NCBI GenBank assembly: GCA_003260075.1
Contig: QLIY01000019.1
Coordinates: 303,949-367,948, forward strand
DNA length: 64,000 nucleotides
DNA from: Phallusia mammillata
Lineage: Eukaryota; Chordata; Ascidiacea; Phlebobranchia; Ascidiidae
Direction: 5' to 3'
Part shown: positions 46,201-60,080 of the stretch, piece by piece
How positions within the stretch are numbered: position 1 is the stretch's first letter
Layout: the number at the start of each line of letters is the position of its first letter
Position numbers and translations under genes: made by a program
Notes under the pieces: generated by a model
Databases searched by the model: none
What the model saw: the letters and a program-made list of their open reading frames with translations, nothing else
What the model was told of the DNA's origin: nothing

Positions 46201-49200
46201 TATATTAATCATAAGACTGCGGCTTTAGTTGCTTTGACAAAATTCATTAAGTTGTGCCAGGAGGGGAGTAAACGTCGCTGCGCGTAATTAGTGGGCAAAC
46301 GAAACATAATTAATACAAATTTGACCCCGTTCAACATCAACGCAGAACACAACCTTTGGTTCTCGCATTGGACAATACGACCACAGGGTTTCGCCCAATA
46401 TGAAAGTTAATGATTTTGCTTTACATCACGTTTACCATGTATTCCCACATTCAACAATAAAGATGAGTTTATTTATGGAGATCGCATATTGTCGTGCCCC
46501 TCTGTGGTTGCGTACTAAAAGGATGTGCCCATTAATCAATGTGGATTGGAGAATCCGCCAAGGCACATTGTTCTTCCCTTTCTTGGAAAAGTACTGGGTA
46601 TTATTTGACAATAACCTCAAAGTGCTTAATATTAGCCTATGGGCTAATCCTGTCCTTCCCTGCACAAAAGTGTAATGGATATTCCCGATAGCTTTGTTTT
46701 AACCTATTTTGCTTACTTGACTAGTTTATACGTGTATTATGCAATGGTCAGTGCGTATTAAATCTGTTATTTGACATTTATGACAGCGGTAGCTGACAAG
46801 CATATATGCAACTTCTGCTTTCAGCCCCATCGCGCGCTCGATCGTGACATGACAGTATTGAAAAAGCATCTTCTTGCAACTAGTATTCAAATATCAGGGC
46901 AACGAAGCTGATCACATGGAATGTATTGTTAGCAGCCTGCGTTACTTTTGCCCACAGTTTATTACTAATAGTTGTACCATCATTCACGTGGCAACGCCAA
47001 TAGTCTGCTGTAACCTTGTAAGGGATGGTCAGTCGGTGAGTCACCGAAGCACGTGATATCAAAATAGTTTGTCATTGCTTGAGAGGAAATCGTGATTTTC
47101 AACGACGCGACACATAGTGTAGTGAAAACTTTCGCTTTTTACAAGGACCTGGACAGAGTGTGAGAACATGTGTTGGTGAATCGTTTAGTTAGTCGAGTAG
47201 GCTGCGTTGTGAAGAAGCGACAAAAGACTGAGCATAGTGGTGGGCGGGCTTCCTATATGTGTGCAAGTCGAAGGAACGCGTTCGTCGGTTTAGATTCAGG
47301 CCTTCTGGCGGTTTACAATGACTGGTTACAATGCCATTACGCGCGCGTGCGCCGATCACCCTCCAATTCGTGACCATGCCAATCAGTTTAGAAGTGACGG
47401 AGAGGATGTCATGAAGTGAGACTAATAATGCGCATCGTTTCATCGCTCTGTTGGTGTTTGCTTGTTTTTCAGTGTGTAATTTGTAACAGGATGTGTTAAG
47501 TTATATATGGAGCTGTCATGATTAAGTGTTGTGGTATCAAATGGTGAAATTTGAAGCAGTTTCTTTTAGTTTTTCTTTTTTTAGTTTCTTTTCTTCATTA
47601 TTTGCATTTAGACTTGTAATGTTTAGTTGCAGGAAACATTGATAATACAGGCTAAAATGAAGAGTGTTATCAATTTACGATATTACCAGCTTCAGATTAC
47701 CAGCTATGTACACAGGAACTCCAGCTATTCTGTTGTTGTTTATATCTAAACAGACCGGTAGTTTTTATTCAGTCAGTGGGGAGTGCGGCATGCTGGCTCG
47801 TATATCTTGCGGCGACTTCCATCGAAACAGCTACAGTCGATCACGGCGCCGGTGCCGACGGTTTCATTTACTCGCCTGCTCTAAATGGGGCATCGTTGTG
47901 CCTTCCGTTTTAACCTTTGACCGCGAACTGACGGATGCGGCGTCTAGACGACAACTTCAGCCCTGCAATGTAACTAATGCCCTTCCAGGTCCGATTGTGC
48001 GTCTTATCGCCAAAGATCGGAATAGGAGAGTGATAAATGGATTACAACCGAACCGTAGAATAAGGTCACCGACGCTTAGAATGCCGTCCATGCACTCTAC
48101 TTTGTTAATTATCGCACTTAAACACTAGCGATGTTACGCTCACTTTGCTCCCAGTTTCTGCTCAATTTTGTGTGGAGCATTAATGTCGATGATCCTTAGA
48201 ATGTTATCTCTTCGTTAAATGCTCCCAGTTTTGACATCAAGCGCAGTATCGAAATGTAATTTAAAATTAACGCCCAGAGTGCAAGTTAATTATGTCAAAC
48301 ACAAATAGACAGATTGCCGGTTGCTCGTACATTGGCTTTTAAGCTTGTTCTCCCGAGAGACTCTGTTCTGTAATCTTGCGTCGCCGATATGGCAACTGTT
48401 GGGGATTGGATCTTTGACAACAACAACGCCTATTTGTGTATCACCATGTTTCACAAAACAATACTAGTATGCGGTATTCGGGAGTAATTCCTGGCGCCTA
48501 AAGTGTCTGTCGTTTGATGTTTCTTGTTGGTTTATCGTCAAATTGTGCCTGACTGTCACTTCGCGGAAGCCTTTGATGTTTCAAACCTGTTTGCAATTGT
48601 TTTCCGTGATACCCTGTTAATCTGTCTGTTTTGCACTGTCAGCTTACTACTGCAAAACATAGAAAACGCTCAAGGTACACGGTTTAACATTGTTCGATCC
48701 TCCAAGTGCACCCGCGTTGATTTCATGATGTATATCCTTTGATGAGAACTGGACCATCGAATGCCAATGCCGGAAAACATTAAATGTTGCCATTTCGAGG
48801 TTGAAAAATCGATGAAGTGACGTTAGTGGCATGCCTGACAAAACACTATTGACGTAGGTCAGTGCGGTGCGGGTCCAAAACGCGCTGTTAGGCAAACATG
48901 TCGAAAGGAAACTCTCTTAGCAGCAGCCCACCACGAAAACAAGTTAGAAATGATGTCTTGTGCACACAGGTAAAAGGAAAAGGAACATTTCTTCCTGAAA
49001 GATTTTTTTGGTTAGAAAACCAAAGGTCGCAATGTAGATGAGAATTACAAGTTAATCCAATGACGAATTGACGCGAGCGTACATCATTCAAATGTCCAAC
49101 ACTGCTGACTCATTTATTACGTTACGCCATGTTAAACTTGTGACGTCATATGCTGTCGCGTGACGTATATGTTATCTGGCCGAATACACTTTTAGACGAC

Positions 49201-51922
49201 CGCAGAGTTGCGAGCCAGGGAGCCAGACCAGCCCGTCTATATGACCCAGGAGAATAGCTTGACTTGCTAACACAAACGAGTAGTTGGTAACATTGGGAGA
49301 TATGTATATGCGGGAACAAGTGACCAAATTTAACATTGTTTATACCACATAAAGCGTAGCGGTAGGTTTGTTTGAAACTTGTGCGGTAGACGTTGAGTCT
49401 GATCTATTGTATGTGTGGGCATATTCAGACCAGGTACTTCATAAAATCTCGATTTTCTGACCGAATAAACGACTCGGTGGAGCCAACGCCCGCCATACGC
49501 GACAGACGTCCCGTAGGTGGTCTTGATTCAGAAACAATTCGGGCACTTGTCTGTTTACCGAGCGTGTTACTCACGGCACATGAAAGTATGTGGTGCGGTG
49601 TGCGGCTAGAGCTTGTTTACGTGTCGGTCTCGGATTATGGAGCCTTCTTCAGCCTCGCAGTATGCTGGCCACTTTTCCTAAAGTTCTGCGTGCAGATATC
49701 CGATACGAAACCTTAGGCTGATTTCCTTTCGGCTCAGCCGTATGATACCACTTCGTGCGTTTGACAGGGATGCACCACTGACAGACTGCTGGTAGAGATA
49801 TTAAAAGCAGCTTGTATAGTTGTAGATAATGAGTTTTTTCATGGTTTCCGCAAAAACTTTGTCTGTTTTCCTTTTGTGATAAGATTCGTTCTAAGTCAGT
49901 TTGAATGGAACTGCAATGTTTTATTTGAAAAACTTCTCGAGTGAGTTTAGAAGGATAACTGATATTACTATAGTTAAATCATACGTTCCTCTTTGGCTCA
50001 GATTTTCTCACCCAGTGTTTGACGTGCGGTGACGTAATAGCGCGGAAAGCGCAATTGGTCGTGATGCAGATTCGTGAGCGTTGCTTCAAACAAAACACAG
50101 CTAGGAAATCCAAAAATAGACTGGAATCAATCGATTTGAAGCTATCTATGGCTTCCGCCTCACATTGTCGCATTGCGCTAGAGACCAGGCAATATTGATA
50201 AGTTTTAATGAAACTGTATTAGTTAATAAACATTGTAGCTAAATAACCGGAGAGAGAGGCTGTCCGATTTAGAAATGCAATAATTAAATCTGTCTGAAAC
50301 TATAACGTCGTTGTGTAGAAAGAGAACAATAGTCAATATGTTGTCTATAGAAGTTAGACGAAAATAATTAGAAAGAATGTAAATTATTTGTCTCGTCAAA
50401 TGCCCGATAAATGGAAGACATAGTGGGAGGGAGGGGGATGAAATGTCACGTATCTGCTAATCTTGTCCGTATAATTTATATTTCTGTGAAGTAACGTTTG
50501 CTTTGTTATAGTTGTGGTTTCGTGGGCCGTAGTCGTCAGCGTAAATTCGACGCGCCGACAAATGTCAATCAGTAGACTAAATGTCATCTCTCAAACAATA
50601 GTGGCTTCCTGATCTCGAAACAAAGATTACAGTTTGCTCAGAGCGGCGGAGGCAGGGCAGTTTATGACATTTGTTTTTAGGGTAATAATCTTGTGTTATG
50701 AGGTGGTGGTAACCAAATTACTCGTACGGGTTGCTATGACGTACTGAAAGCGTGGCAATGACGTAGGAAAGGTTAATAGCAGTGGCGCATTTTCGTCAGA
50801 CGATATTCCCACAATTATTGAATTATGTACCGCGCACAAATCGCTCCACCCATGCAACTCTATCTCTCCGCGAACACCGCAGCGTTCGTTTTAAACAATC
50901 AAACCCTTGCCTACACGATTCTTCTTCCACCGCGGTGGCCTGCGACGCGACGATCGATGAGTTTGCCTCCAGATAGCCACTTTCTTTCCGCGGCTCGCAA
51001 ATCTCGCAGTGGCAGTTAGTCGAGGATAGTGGCACAGAAAAATCCCATTAGCTGAGCCAGCTAAGCATTGACGAAATACGAGTGCGACACCGCCGCCGCT
51101 GTTGCTGCTGTTTCTCACTCCTCCCACTCCCAGTCGCTCCCTCCTTGTCGCTCGCTGGCGATCTCTTTATGCTCCAGCGCCGTCGCGCATTTAAAGATGG
51201 ATCATCGCGAAAAAGAGAGAATGTGCAGCGAAATTTGTTCTGTGTTTTGCGTCTCCGCTAAAGCGACGGGCTAAGTGAATTCTTCGCCCATTATAACGTG
51301 AGGCAACCTGCTCGTGAGGGTGCGGGAGCTTGCCGCGCGTTGATACAGACACAGCACTGCAGCGAGAACTCGTCCGGGTGTTCCTGGGGACTGATCGATA
51401 TAAATGCTGTAATGTTACTACGCGAAATGTGAGAGTAATCGAGAAGAATGAAGCTGAATATTAGCTGTTAGCTGTATGTCGTAATTATATGATTTAGGCA
51501 AAGTGAAATTACAATAATTTTGCAGCGATCTAACTAGAACGATATTTTTTCAGATTAGGTCATTGTATTAAAACGCCACTTTGAAAGAGATCATAGTTGC
51601 TAAACTTGGATTATTTATTGTTTTGTGGCAAGAACAGTCCCAAACCGAAAAAGAACGATATTGGCTCTTCAAACAGAGCCTCAAGTCTAGCCGCAAAGTT
51701 GTTGAGCTAATTGTTTGTTGACAAACCAACTCTCTTCGCAACTATCGAGTGCACGTGATAACAAAGCGGCAACTAGGAAGCAGATGTACACAGAGGTTGT
51801 ACGGGGTCAGACGAAGCTATCCGATGAGTCCTCACCACCTTCGACTGTTCATTGAGTTCCGAACAAGTCGAAGAAGCAAGAAAATCTCTCGGATTATTGG
51901 ATTGTAACCTTTTTAAACCCCG
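37257..51922. other. ~14.7-kb gene-free region upstream of ZMIZ
   Basis: No exon with recognisable protein similarity was found on either strand. G+C and CpG look higher than in the left half, most of all at about 40.5-41.5, 43.8-45.0 and 50.8-51.4 kb. The hAT and homopolymer features common in the left half are absent. The longest open frame (41334-42026, minus, 230 codons) resembles nothing I know. The stretch directly before 51923 has stops in all frames and is probably ZMIZ 5' UTR and promoter. It may hold distal regulatory elements or a non-coding first exon. Confidence 0.5.
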
Positions 51923-53389
51923 ATGAGCTCAACAACTGTGAACCACGCCATGCGCCAACTGCCTGTGGGCGGTGGTGTCGGTGGAACAATGGGCGCTCCG
52001 ATGGGGGGTCCGAACCCCCTAAGTCACGACCCACACACGCGACAAACGCTTGATAGACTTCAGTGCATACAGAACGTAAGTCAAATTTTGCTTTCAAGTC
52101 TAATGTTGTTCCCAGCACAGAGCTGATTTTACCTGAAAGTTTTTGCATTTTCAGCATTTGCGCGACCCGCAGTTGTTTATTAAGTCTGCACGTGAACTTT
52201 TGGACTGGTGTTCGGACGCAAGAGCATTTCAATCGCACTTTCATCAGTCTCTAATGGGATGTCTTGCGGTAAGTTAGAAGCAAACTGTTGATTCCCCTTT
52301 AGCCTACTTGTAACATTGAAAATGCTTAACATTGAACTGTACATTCACTTATGATGTAATAATATTACGAAGTAATGTGCGATTGATTTTCTAACACTGA
52401 GTGATGTAAGACGTATTTGCCCTACCCAGTGTGTTACATTGTTGAACCCCTGTCCCATTAGAAATTGGTTTTAGTGGCAGACGAAAAGTAGGTTATGCAA
52501 CGAGAGGAAATGGGACGAAATTGACTCCAAGGAGTCAAAACGAAAGTGGCAGACATATTAACAATGTGCTACAAACTGAACACCCAAGTAGTCAGCGCTC
52601 CCGTCCATGTTACGCAGCCACACAAGTTCAAGTCGTCCAACGTGCTCAATTAAACGCGCTAAGTTTCAACGAGAAATGGCGCCCGCGATCCCAGGCAATC
52701 AATCAGACGCCAAATGGAGCGGAACAAAGAATGGCCGTCGTGAGATTGCTTGTTAAAGTGCGAAACATCGAAGGAGCGTCGTTCGAAAAAGAGTATTTCG
52801 TAATCATATGACCGCTGTTACGTTGTGTAGTCAATACTGTTTATGGCCTTAAGTTAACCAAACACAAAATAACTTTGTTTACATTGATACTGCTGCAGCA
52901 GTAATAGTATACCCGCTTTAGGTGTTGAAATGTGGTTTGAAGCTGTGTTAAGCCTAAGTGATTGTTTTAGTTGTGTTCTGTTCAGCAAATAGTCGCTTTG
53001 ACGTGAACTGGGCTCGGGTGTTAAATAAACACAACTCTGCTTTCCAAAGTCACTGTGCCTTGTCGTGGCATCCTAACAGTTTCTGTGAGTTACGCTTCGC
53101 CGCGTTCGTTAAACTTGGGGTCGGACTCGCGGCAAGGCCAATACAAATATGTATCTCGGTTAGCGCGAGACAGACAAAACGCCGCCTTTATCGCAGTTTT
53201 GCGCATTGTTTGCTGCCAGGGCGCCTTTTTCAGCTGTCCTCGATCACGACGAACCCTTATAGTTGAACGACACGGTTATCGAACCGCAACCTCGCGGCTT
53301 CAGTAATACTTGTATGCGGTCGGCACACTTGCTCGCCGGCAAACGATTTTCTTTGCTGCTCGCTGCCTTTCCCATCGTCAACAGGGGGC

Positions 53390-53483
<94 letters not shown>

Positions 53484-56400
53484 TCTCGCCGGGGCATGCC
53501 TCCTGCCGGTGGTCCGTGACCGAACAGCACGAAATTCGAAACGTGACCCAAGCCAATGACACCCGTCAAATCTCCCCTGTCTGTCGGTGGCTTATTGCCC
53601 TGTTCTGAGCGAAAATGTAGCTGCTTCGGGGCGAATTTCCGCCGCACGCCTTCGAGAGTTGACGATATCGTGATTATTGTGCTGTCGACATTCCTGGACG
53701 GACGCAGATCAAAGACGCAAGTATGACGTTACATGACTTCGACTTCGATCACGATCGTCGTCTACACATCACGCTATTTCGCGCATCGCTGACTGCGAAC
53801 AACTAAATGCGATAGTAAATTAAGAAGCTTGATTTGAAAATGTGGGGGATTTCACCTGCGCAGCAATGTCAGTCTGTCTGAATCCTCGTGATGCAATGAA
53901 AGCACAAACATACAGCACTATATTCTGTCTTGGAGGTAAAAGTGCTTTAGAAACGCCCTGGACCGAGTAAGACCACATCCGCTCGTCGCGCCCGACTTAC
54001 AACGGCACGGTAACGTATGGTTGTGTCAAGTCGCACGCTTGCTTTCGTTTCGCGTTGGAGAGTTTAAACAACCGACTGCCTATTTGCCTTGTACGTCCCT
54101 ATACGAAGTTTCGAAAAGCGATCATTTGAAGGATCAACTGGGAGCTCTGCGATAGCAGTGCGGAAGTCTTTATTTGACAACGCTCAGCAAATTTCGTTTC
54201 CCGGGCTACAGTGGTTGATTTGATCACGCAAATCGATTTTTCAGTGCGCAGGGGTGACCCAAAGCTAATATCACCATCACACTTGGGTCTTGTGCTTCGC
54301 GAAAATAACAATGTCACCGGGGTTGTTTTTCCATTTGCTTTGTTTTTTTGGAATTTGTCGCTGGGAAAGTTGTTTACCAGGCTGGATTATCCCGATTGCT
54401 TGCAGTCTGTTGCGAACCACGTTTTGATCGTGATGTTTTTTGATGAGATAAGTTATGAAGTTTTTGCTCTCTATCTATGACGTAGCTGATAACGTGCACG
54501 TGACAATCTGATGTAGGATTACGTAGGGCAGTGTAAACAAATGCTATTTGCCTCTAGTGTCAAGATCTTTCTCAGTTGCGTAATGACATCAGTTTGTCAC
54601 ATCCAAAAACTTTACAGAAAGATACAAATGCCCAATCTGTGCTACCGTCGTTTAAGACAACACAACTTTTATTGTCCGCTTTAATCAGTAAATATTAATC
54701 CGTCCGTGAAAATCCTAGGTAGCTGTCAATGAAAGTTGACGGGCGCCTGCAGGGGGGCAGACTCACTGCACTGTGGTTAGTTTTGTGCATTGGTTTGGAA
54801 CGGTGTAAATAGCATTACTCGCACACAGCGGGAATAAAACGCAGTTGCTACACTCGATATGTGAACGATGGACACGGCGCGACGCTCTAAGCATGCAACA
54901 GACAGCTCGCTGGGCATGTTTCCTGTTTTTTAGACTTTTTCTCAGACAATCTAAATTGAACGATATTAGGTTACGACATGTTCACATCTAGCAAGTTTAT
55001 CTGGAAGATCGGTCTAGCTGTAAGTGTTACTTTGTTAGAAACTGCCGCTCCGTTGTGCACTGACAGACGGCCGGAGCCTTTCGTTCACACGCATCGGATC
55101 ACTGGTATTAGTTGCACAGGCCTGTTACGTCACAACTTTTGTTCACAAAGCGAATCTGACACATGCGTCGTACAGAAGCCTATTGCAATTAAATGCAAAT
55201 CTGGTGTTAGTGGATGCCCATAAAGAATCAAAATGCGTATCCGTGATATGACATTTCTCCTGGCCCAGTGAAAGGGTTTTAATTAATCGTCCGAATTGCT
55301 ATCGCCCACCAGCCTGTTAATGGATTCTGTGATTACTGGCACTTAACCCCAAAAATGAAACGCGGTACTTGGTTGCGCTATAGCCCTGCATGCGTGCAAC
55401 AAGCCGGTTGCGGGATCATGTTACCTTAATTTCGCGGAGAATTTCAGTCATGTAGGCTTGTGGCCGACTTTTATAAAGTCGATAGCGCTAGACCGGTTCT
55501 AAAAGAGCCGGCTGGTAATGTGCCATCTCCTTAATCAGCACTTTTTAATACCTTGCTCTCGCGTCGTTAGAAAATCTCTGCTGACGACACTCCCGGATCA
55601 AGTTTCATTACGTCCGCGGCCACCGCTTTTACGGTCTACGGGTTAAAACTTATTTTCCTGGCAATTGGCGCACCTGCTGCCACATGAACTCTGCTGTTGG
55701 TACATAGTTGTATTGGAAGGTGACGGGCATGGTCTACTGCCAACTAACCGCTCATTGTCAGTTTACAGAAGACGGGCCACGCTTTTACGCATGAGGAGAT
55801 TCAATTGACCCGTACCAGACAATGGTCACTTTTCCGGTTTAACCGCGATCGCGTTCAACCCGATATGTCAGTCGAGTGTGCATTAGTGTCGAATGAGGAC
55901 TTGTCTTTAACGAGGCGTTCTGCAAAATCTCGGCGCCGCAATTGACAATTAAATCTGCGTTAAATAATATATCTTCCCGGGCTCACGCAGGTTTGATTTT
56001 TATGAGGACTTAAACCGTGTGTTGTCCATGTTCTCAAACAACACCCGGGCATAGTCAGTAATTTTAATGCCATAGCCGTTAATATATAAACGAAATACAA
56101 TGCTACGAACGCCGATCGATTGAGCTGGTGAATCGTTTTCTCGTCGCAACAACAGGTCGCTTCACGCGAAAACAACGGCGTTTGCCCTCAACCTTGCACT
56201 GGTCATTAATAATTAAGATTTGCCAAATCGATTTTGTGCTTCAGCCCGCGCCGCCGCTCGTCACCAGTTACTGACTTCTGCTAATTTCAACAGCATGGAG
56301 GTAGTAGGGGCGTTTGGAAGGATGATCGCAAGCCCATCGTGATGCGTGGCTACTTGCTTTAATCGATCGCTGGCCAGATGGACTTGCCTTCGCGAGGTCA

Positions 56401-59400
56401 TTCGCTTTTATTTCCCTGCGCCACGGTAATTAGGGATTCATCGATGAAATTCATAAGTGTGTTTCCGCTCGTTAAGTCGTTTGCTTGGCACTCAGGCGTT
56501 TGGATTCGATTTTTCAAGCTGTTGAAGACGTGCTGTGGCGTTTAACGCTTATTTGATGTGAATTAATTGGGTTTAGAGTGTTTTTCTTGGAATATTTGCT
56601 TTCAAAACCTAAGCGTAAATACAATATATGACAAGAATTCCGCAAAATATTTCAAGTTTCCGTTTTGCGGCTTGCTTCAACTACTTCTTGCCTAAAGGAA
56701 AAGCCTTGTGCAAAATCTCACACTAGCATAAGAATTTTTTTCGCAAACAACGTCCATCTAGTCGCATATGGTTTTTTAATAAGTGGAAATCGGAAATCCA
56801 TCTCCTTCCATTCATCAACGGCTGTGCTTTGTTTAAAACTTTAACCTATCGTTTGGTTGGATAACCCATCATCTATAGAACAGGACAAACTTCGTTGCAT
56901 AAATGTATCATGAATCTGTTATATTTTTGTAGTTTTATTTTAGGCAGTCACATATAATTTCTTATACCTTTCAATAATTGAATGTCACATTCCACAAGAC
57001 CACCAACGATGAGACATGACAATGCGGCCAAGGTCAATGTCAGATTTGCATTGAAAAAGTGTCCTTGTCTGACACTACTTTTTTACAATACCGTGTCTTC
57101 ATAGTAATCTCCCCAGAGCAAACATATATGAAACTTGCGATTGTGTTTATTCCGCTGGGGAGGCCTCAGTCTGGTTAGCTGTTATGCGCATTTAGCAACT
57201 CGTAAATTCGTACAAGGCACTGCCCGAATTAAGTGAAATGAAAGAGAGTGACAAGTGATTTTTGTTTGTTCCCAGGTCGTCAATGAAGTTGCAGGAAAAC
57301 CAGGTTATGATCTGCAGCTCTGTTACCGCCTGCTCGTTCTTTGCAATGATCACAGAGACAGGTTTCCACACAACTCGTCAGGTAAGCAGCCGTTTTTTGT
57401 AAGTTGGTACCGTATGGAAGCGCATGCACAATCGGGATATACATGTTTGTTACGGGCACGTTAGTGTTTGCCACGACTGGTGTCTTCCATTAATAATGCA
57501 ACGCGTTTGAATGCGATCGTTTCTCCAGACGACCTTTAAACAATGCTGACAGGCGTTCTGGCACTCCCGCACATCGCCATATGGATTTTACCTATTGATT
57601 TAACCAGCGCATGAATTCATCTGGTATTCAGAGCCGTATGTTACCAGTCTCAGTGCCAGTTACCATATTAGTCGTTCGTAGGTCAGCCAAGAAACACGAT
57701 GTTCGTAATCGACGGGCGTCGCAGGCCGCAAGATAAATAAACAAAACCGTTGCGCAATTTGCTTTCGGCGTGCATTAAGTGTAATATGAGCGGTAAAACA
57801 CGTAAAAGAGCCTGGTGCCGGTTGCGCGTAATATCTAGCGAAAAATATCACCGGTGGTACAGCGCACCTGGAAATGGGCGTTTAACAAGTTATCCGAATC
57901 ATTAATCTGATTTGTTTAGTTTTGCTTTTTAATATGGTGTACGGTTGTCAAACAAGTACCATGTGACAAAAATCGCATCTTTCCACCATAGGTCGCTACA
58001 TTTGATTTAAAAACAGAGAATAAAAAGGAAAAAGTTTCTAAATATTTACTTATTTTGTATATCAGACTAGAAAAACAAACTGTAATTCGCGTGCATCATT
58101 TAACCATGCAAAAACAGGTGCGACCTCTCTTAACTAATTTGATAGACCGTGTTATCTCGGAAAACTACCGATTGAGTCCAACTTCTCCGAGTGGCGTGAC
58201 GCACCTTGGACACGCAGATACAATCGCACACCCGCAAATGCTCTGTCACCCACGTAATTTTGTCCAATTTGTGGCATTTACCCAAAGTAATCCGGCTAAT
58301 GCCTCTCACAGCCCCTAAATTCTCAAATTTTGTTTCCCATAGACGGCTGAGTACAAAGACTCCAGCTTGATATGTCTTGCTTAGGTAACATTGCTGTGTA
58401 AACAATGAAAACGTTTTACTTCTATTCGCTTTTAAGAACGAGACAGAGTGTTGTGTGTCGTCTGGTGTCAAGCAGACACACGGAAATTGAAATGCGCCGT
58501 GTTAAGGTTTTCGTGTCATTGCTTAATAATGCGCGAAAAACGCAATACAGTGGTAGGAATATCGAGCGACTTAATAATCGATATCGGCCCATGATCGTTA
58601 TACCAGGCACATGCTTGCTCGTCGCGAAATTAAATCACTTTATCTGGGCGAGTATCGCGCGTTCAGGGCTTGTCACGTCGAATTCTGACTTCAAAATCTC
58701 ACAGCGCCGATCAAGTGCGCGATAAGACAGACTCGCGGCTGGGTTAATGTAAATATCGGACAATCGCAGGCAGTGCTGCGTTTCGGACGCGCCTCCGGCA
58801 ACCTGAGTTAACTTGTTGCCAGTGTGTAATGCAAACAACTTCTTTCCAGTTGCCTTTTCGCCGTTGAAGATGAAAGCAATCTTTAAAATGCACGTCATTG
58901 CCTAGACTCGTGTCACATAATCAAAATCGCGTTGCACTTTGTGATCTTGATGATTACTTGAACAAATGTGAAAATAAAGGTTTGCCAAAGAAATTCTCAA
59001 TGCTAAATACCGCTGAATGTGTGATAGAAATCTGCAGTTTGCCTTAAATGTAAGATCAAAACCGCGATGGGCGAATTAAAAGACTGCCAAAAATGTTCGT
59101 CCAGTACACTACCTGTTTCACGGCAATTGCATGGGATTATATGCGTTTTAAACATTGGAAAAGTTACTGTGGGTCAATTTAGGACCCCTTGTTAACAAAT
59201 AATGTTTACATTACAGCGATGCTGACAATGTGGCTGCACAGTGTGAAAAAGATTATGACATTGCAACATGAAGCAATCAAACCAAACAACATCCCATCAA
59301 TGCCTGTTCCCAACCAGAACACCATGGGTGGGGACATTATGAGTCAAAAAATGCAATATCCTCAACCACACATGGCTCAAAGGTACGGGCGTCCTTGTTC

Positions 59401-60080
59401 AAAACACCTGCAAACTTTGTATTTATACTAAAACACATTTGCAGGAGTTGGAGCCAGGGTTCCCAGCAAGGTCCACCGAATCAACATCCTTCTTTGTCTG
59501 TTATCACTACGGTGTGGGGGGTTTCAACAACACAAACTGCCCCAATCCCCGTTCACAGTCAATCGGTCAATTCCACGACCTTTGCTCAACAGCATGTTGG
59601 CCACAACGGAGGCGATCAGATGGGAGGTAACTTTAACCACGGATATCCCGGTATGCATTCCAAGTCACCCGGAGGAAACTATCAACACCACAACATGTAC
59701 CCACCAAACCACAGAGGAATGGGACCGACTGGGCGGTACACGGGAGGCCCGGGTCATCGTATGGGCTCTGAGCAGGTAATAATGTTTTCACACAGCTTTG
59801 TACAAAGACTTTCGGTTGACCTTTATACTTGATGGTTAACATTGAAATTTGTTCCAGATGGATTGTTCTTAGTCGTATGGTTAAAGTTAAAATTTCTGTA
59901 ACTTTTAGAACCACCATCCTCCGGCAGCAGCGGCAGCCACAAGTTATCCNCCACCATCCTCCGGCAGCAGCGGCAGCCGCGGCCGCTGCAGCAGCTGCAG
60001 CCGCAGCAGCCACGGCGACTGCGACAGCAACAGCGTTTCTGAAAGAGCAAGACCACGGCCAAGTACCTTCCTACGATGGG
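51923..60080 (+). CDS. ZMIZ1: ZMIZ1/2 (PIAS-like) coregulator, N-terminal part
   Basis: Nuclear transcriptional coregulator of the PIAS-like MIZ-finger family. Visible exons: 51923-52075, 52155-52268, 57276-57381, 59217-59382, 59445-59775, 59909-60080. With the 40-bp artefact in the last exon removed they give 1002 nt (334 aa). Seen: a Gly/Met-rich start; the conserved N-terminal helical (TPR-like) domain at about residues 37-140, with [38 protein letters not shown] and [27 protein letters not shown], a ZMIZ signature; a Gly/His/Asn/Met-rich stretch; then an alanine run followed by ATATATA. The start follows an in-frame stop (TAA, 51905-51907). The MIZ/SP-RING finger is beyond the right edge. 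Vertebrates have two paralogues, so the symbol is provisional. Introns of 5.0 and 1.8 kb precede exons 3 and 4. Confidence 0.92.
52269..57275. other. 5-kb ZMIZ intron 2
   Basis: No exon is recognised inside. It contains a pure 92-nt C run (53391-53482) and otherwise unique sequence with moderate CpG. Long introns near the start of regulatory genes often carry enhancers, but no specific site is identified here. Confidence 0.6.
53391..53482. repeat. 92-nt C homopolymer in ZMIZ intron 2
   Basis: Uninterrupted C run. Apparent polyproline and polyglycine reading frames across it are meaningless translations of the run. No flanking duplication seen. Probably a filled gap of unknown real size. Confidence 0.8.
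59911..59977. repeat. Duplicated exon segment with an N inside ZMIZ exon 6
   Basis: The 27-nt stretch 59911-59937 recurs at 59951-59977, joined by 12 nt and an ambiguous base at 59950. The shift is 40 nt, not a multiple of three. Read as printed, the exon changes frame at the N; with one copy removed it is 132 nt and stays open through the alanine run to the donor at 60081. Confidence 0.9.

Noticed and set aside
47664-48128. 154-codon plus-strand frame
   Set aside because: No recognisable domain, irregular composition, no splice context and no neighbours; length is within what chance allows in this region.
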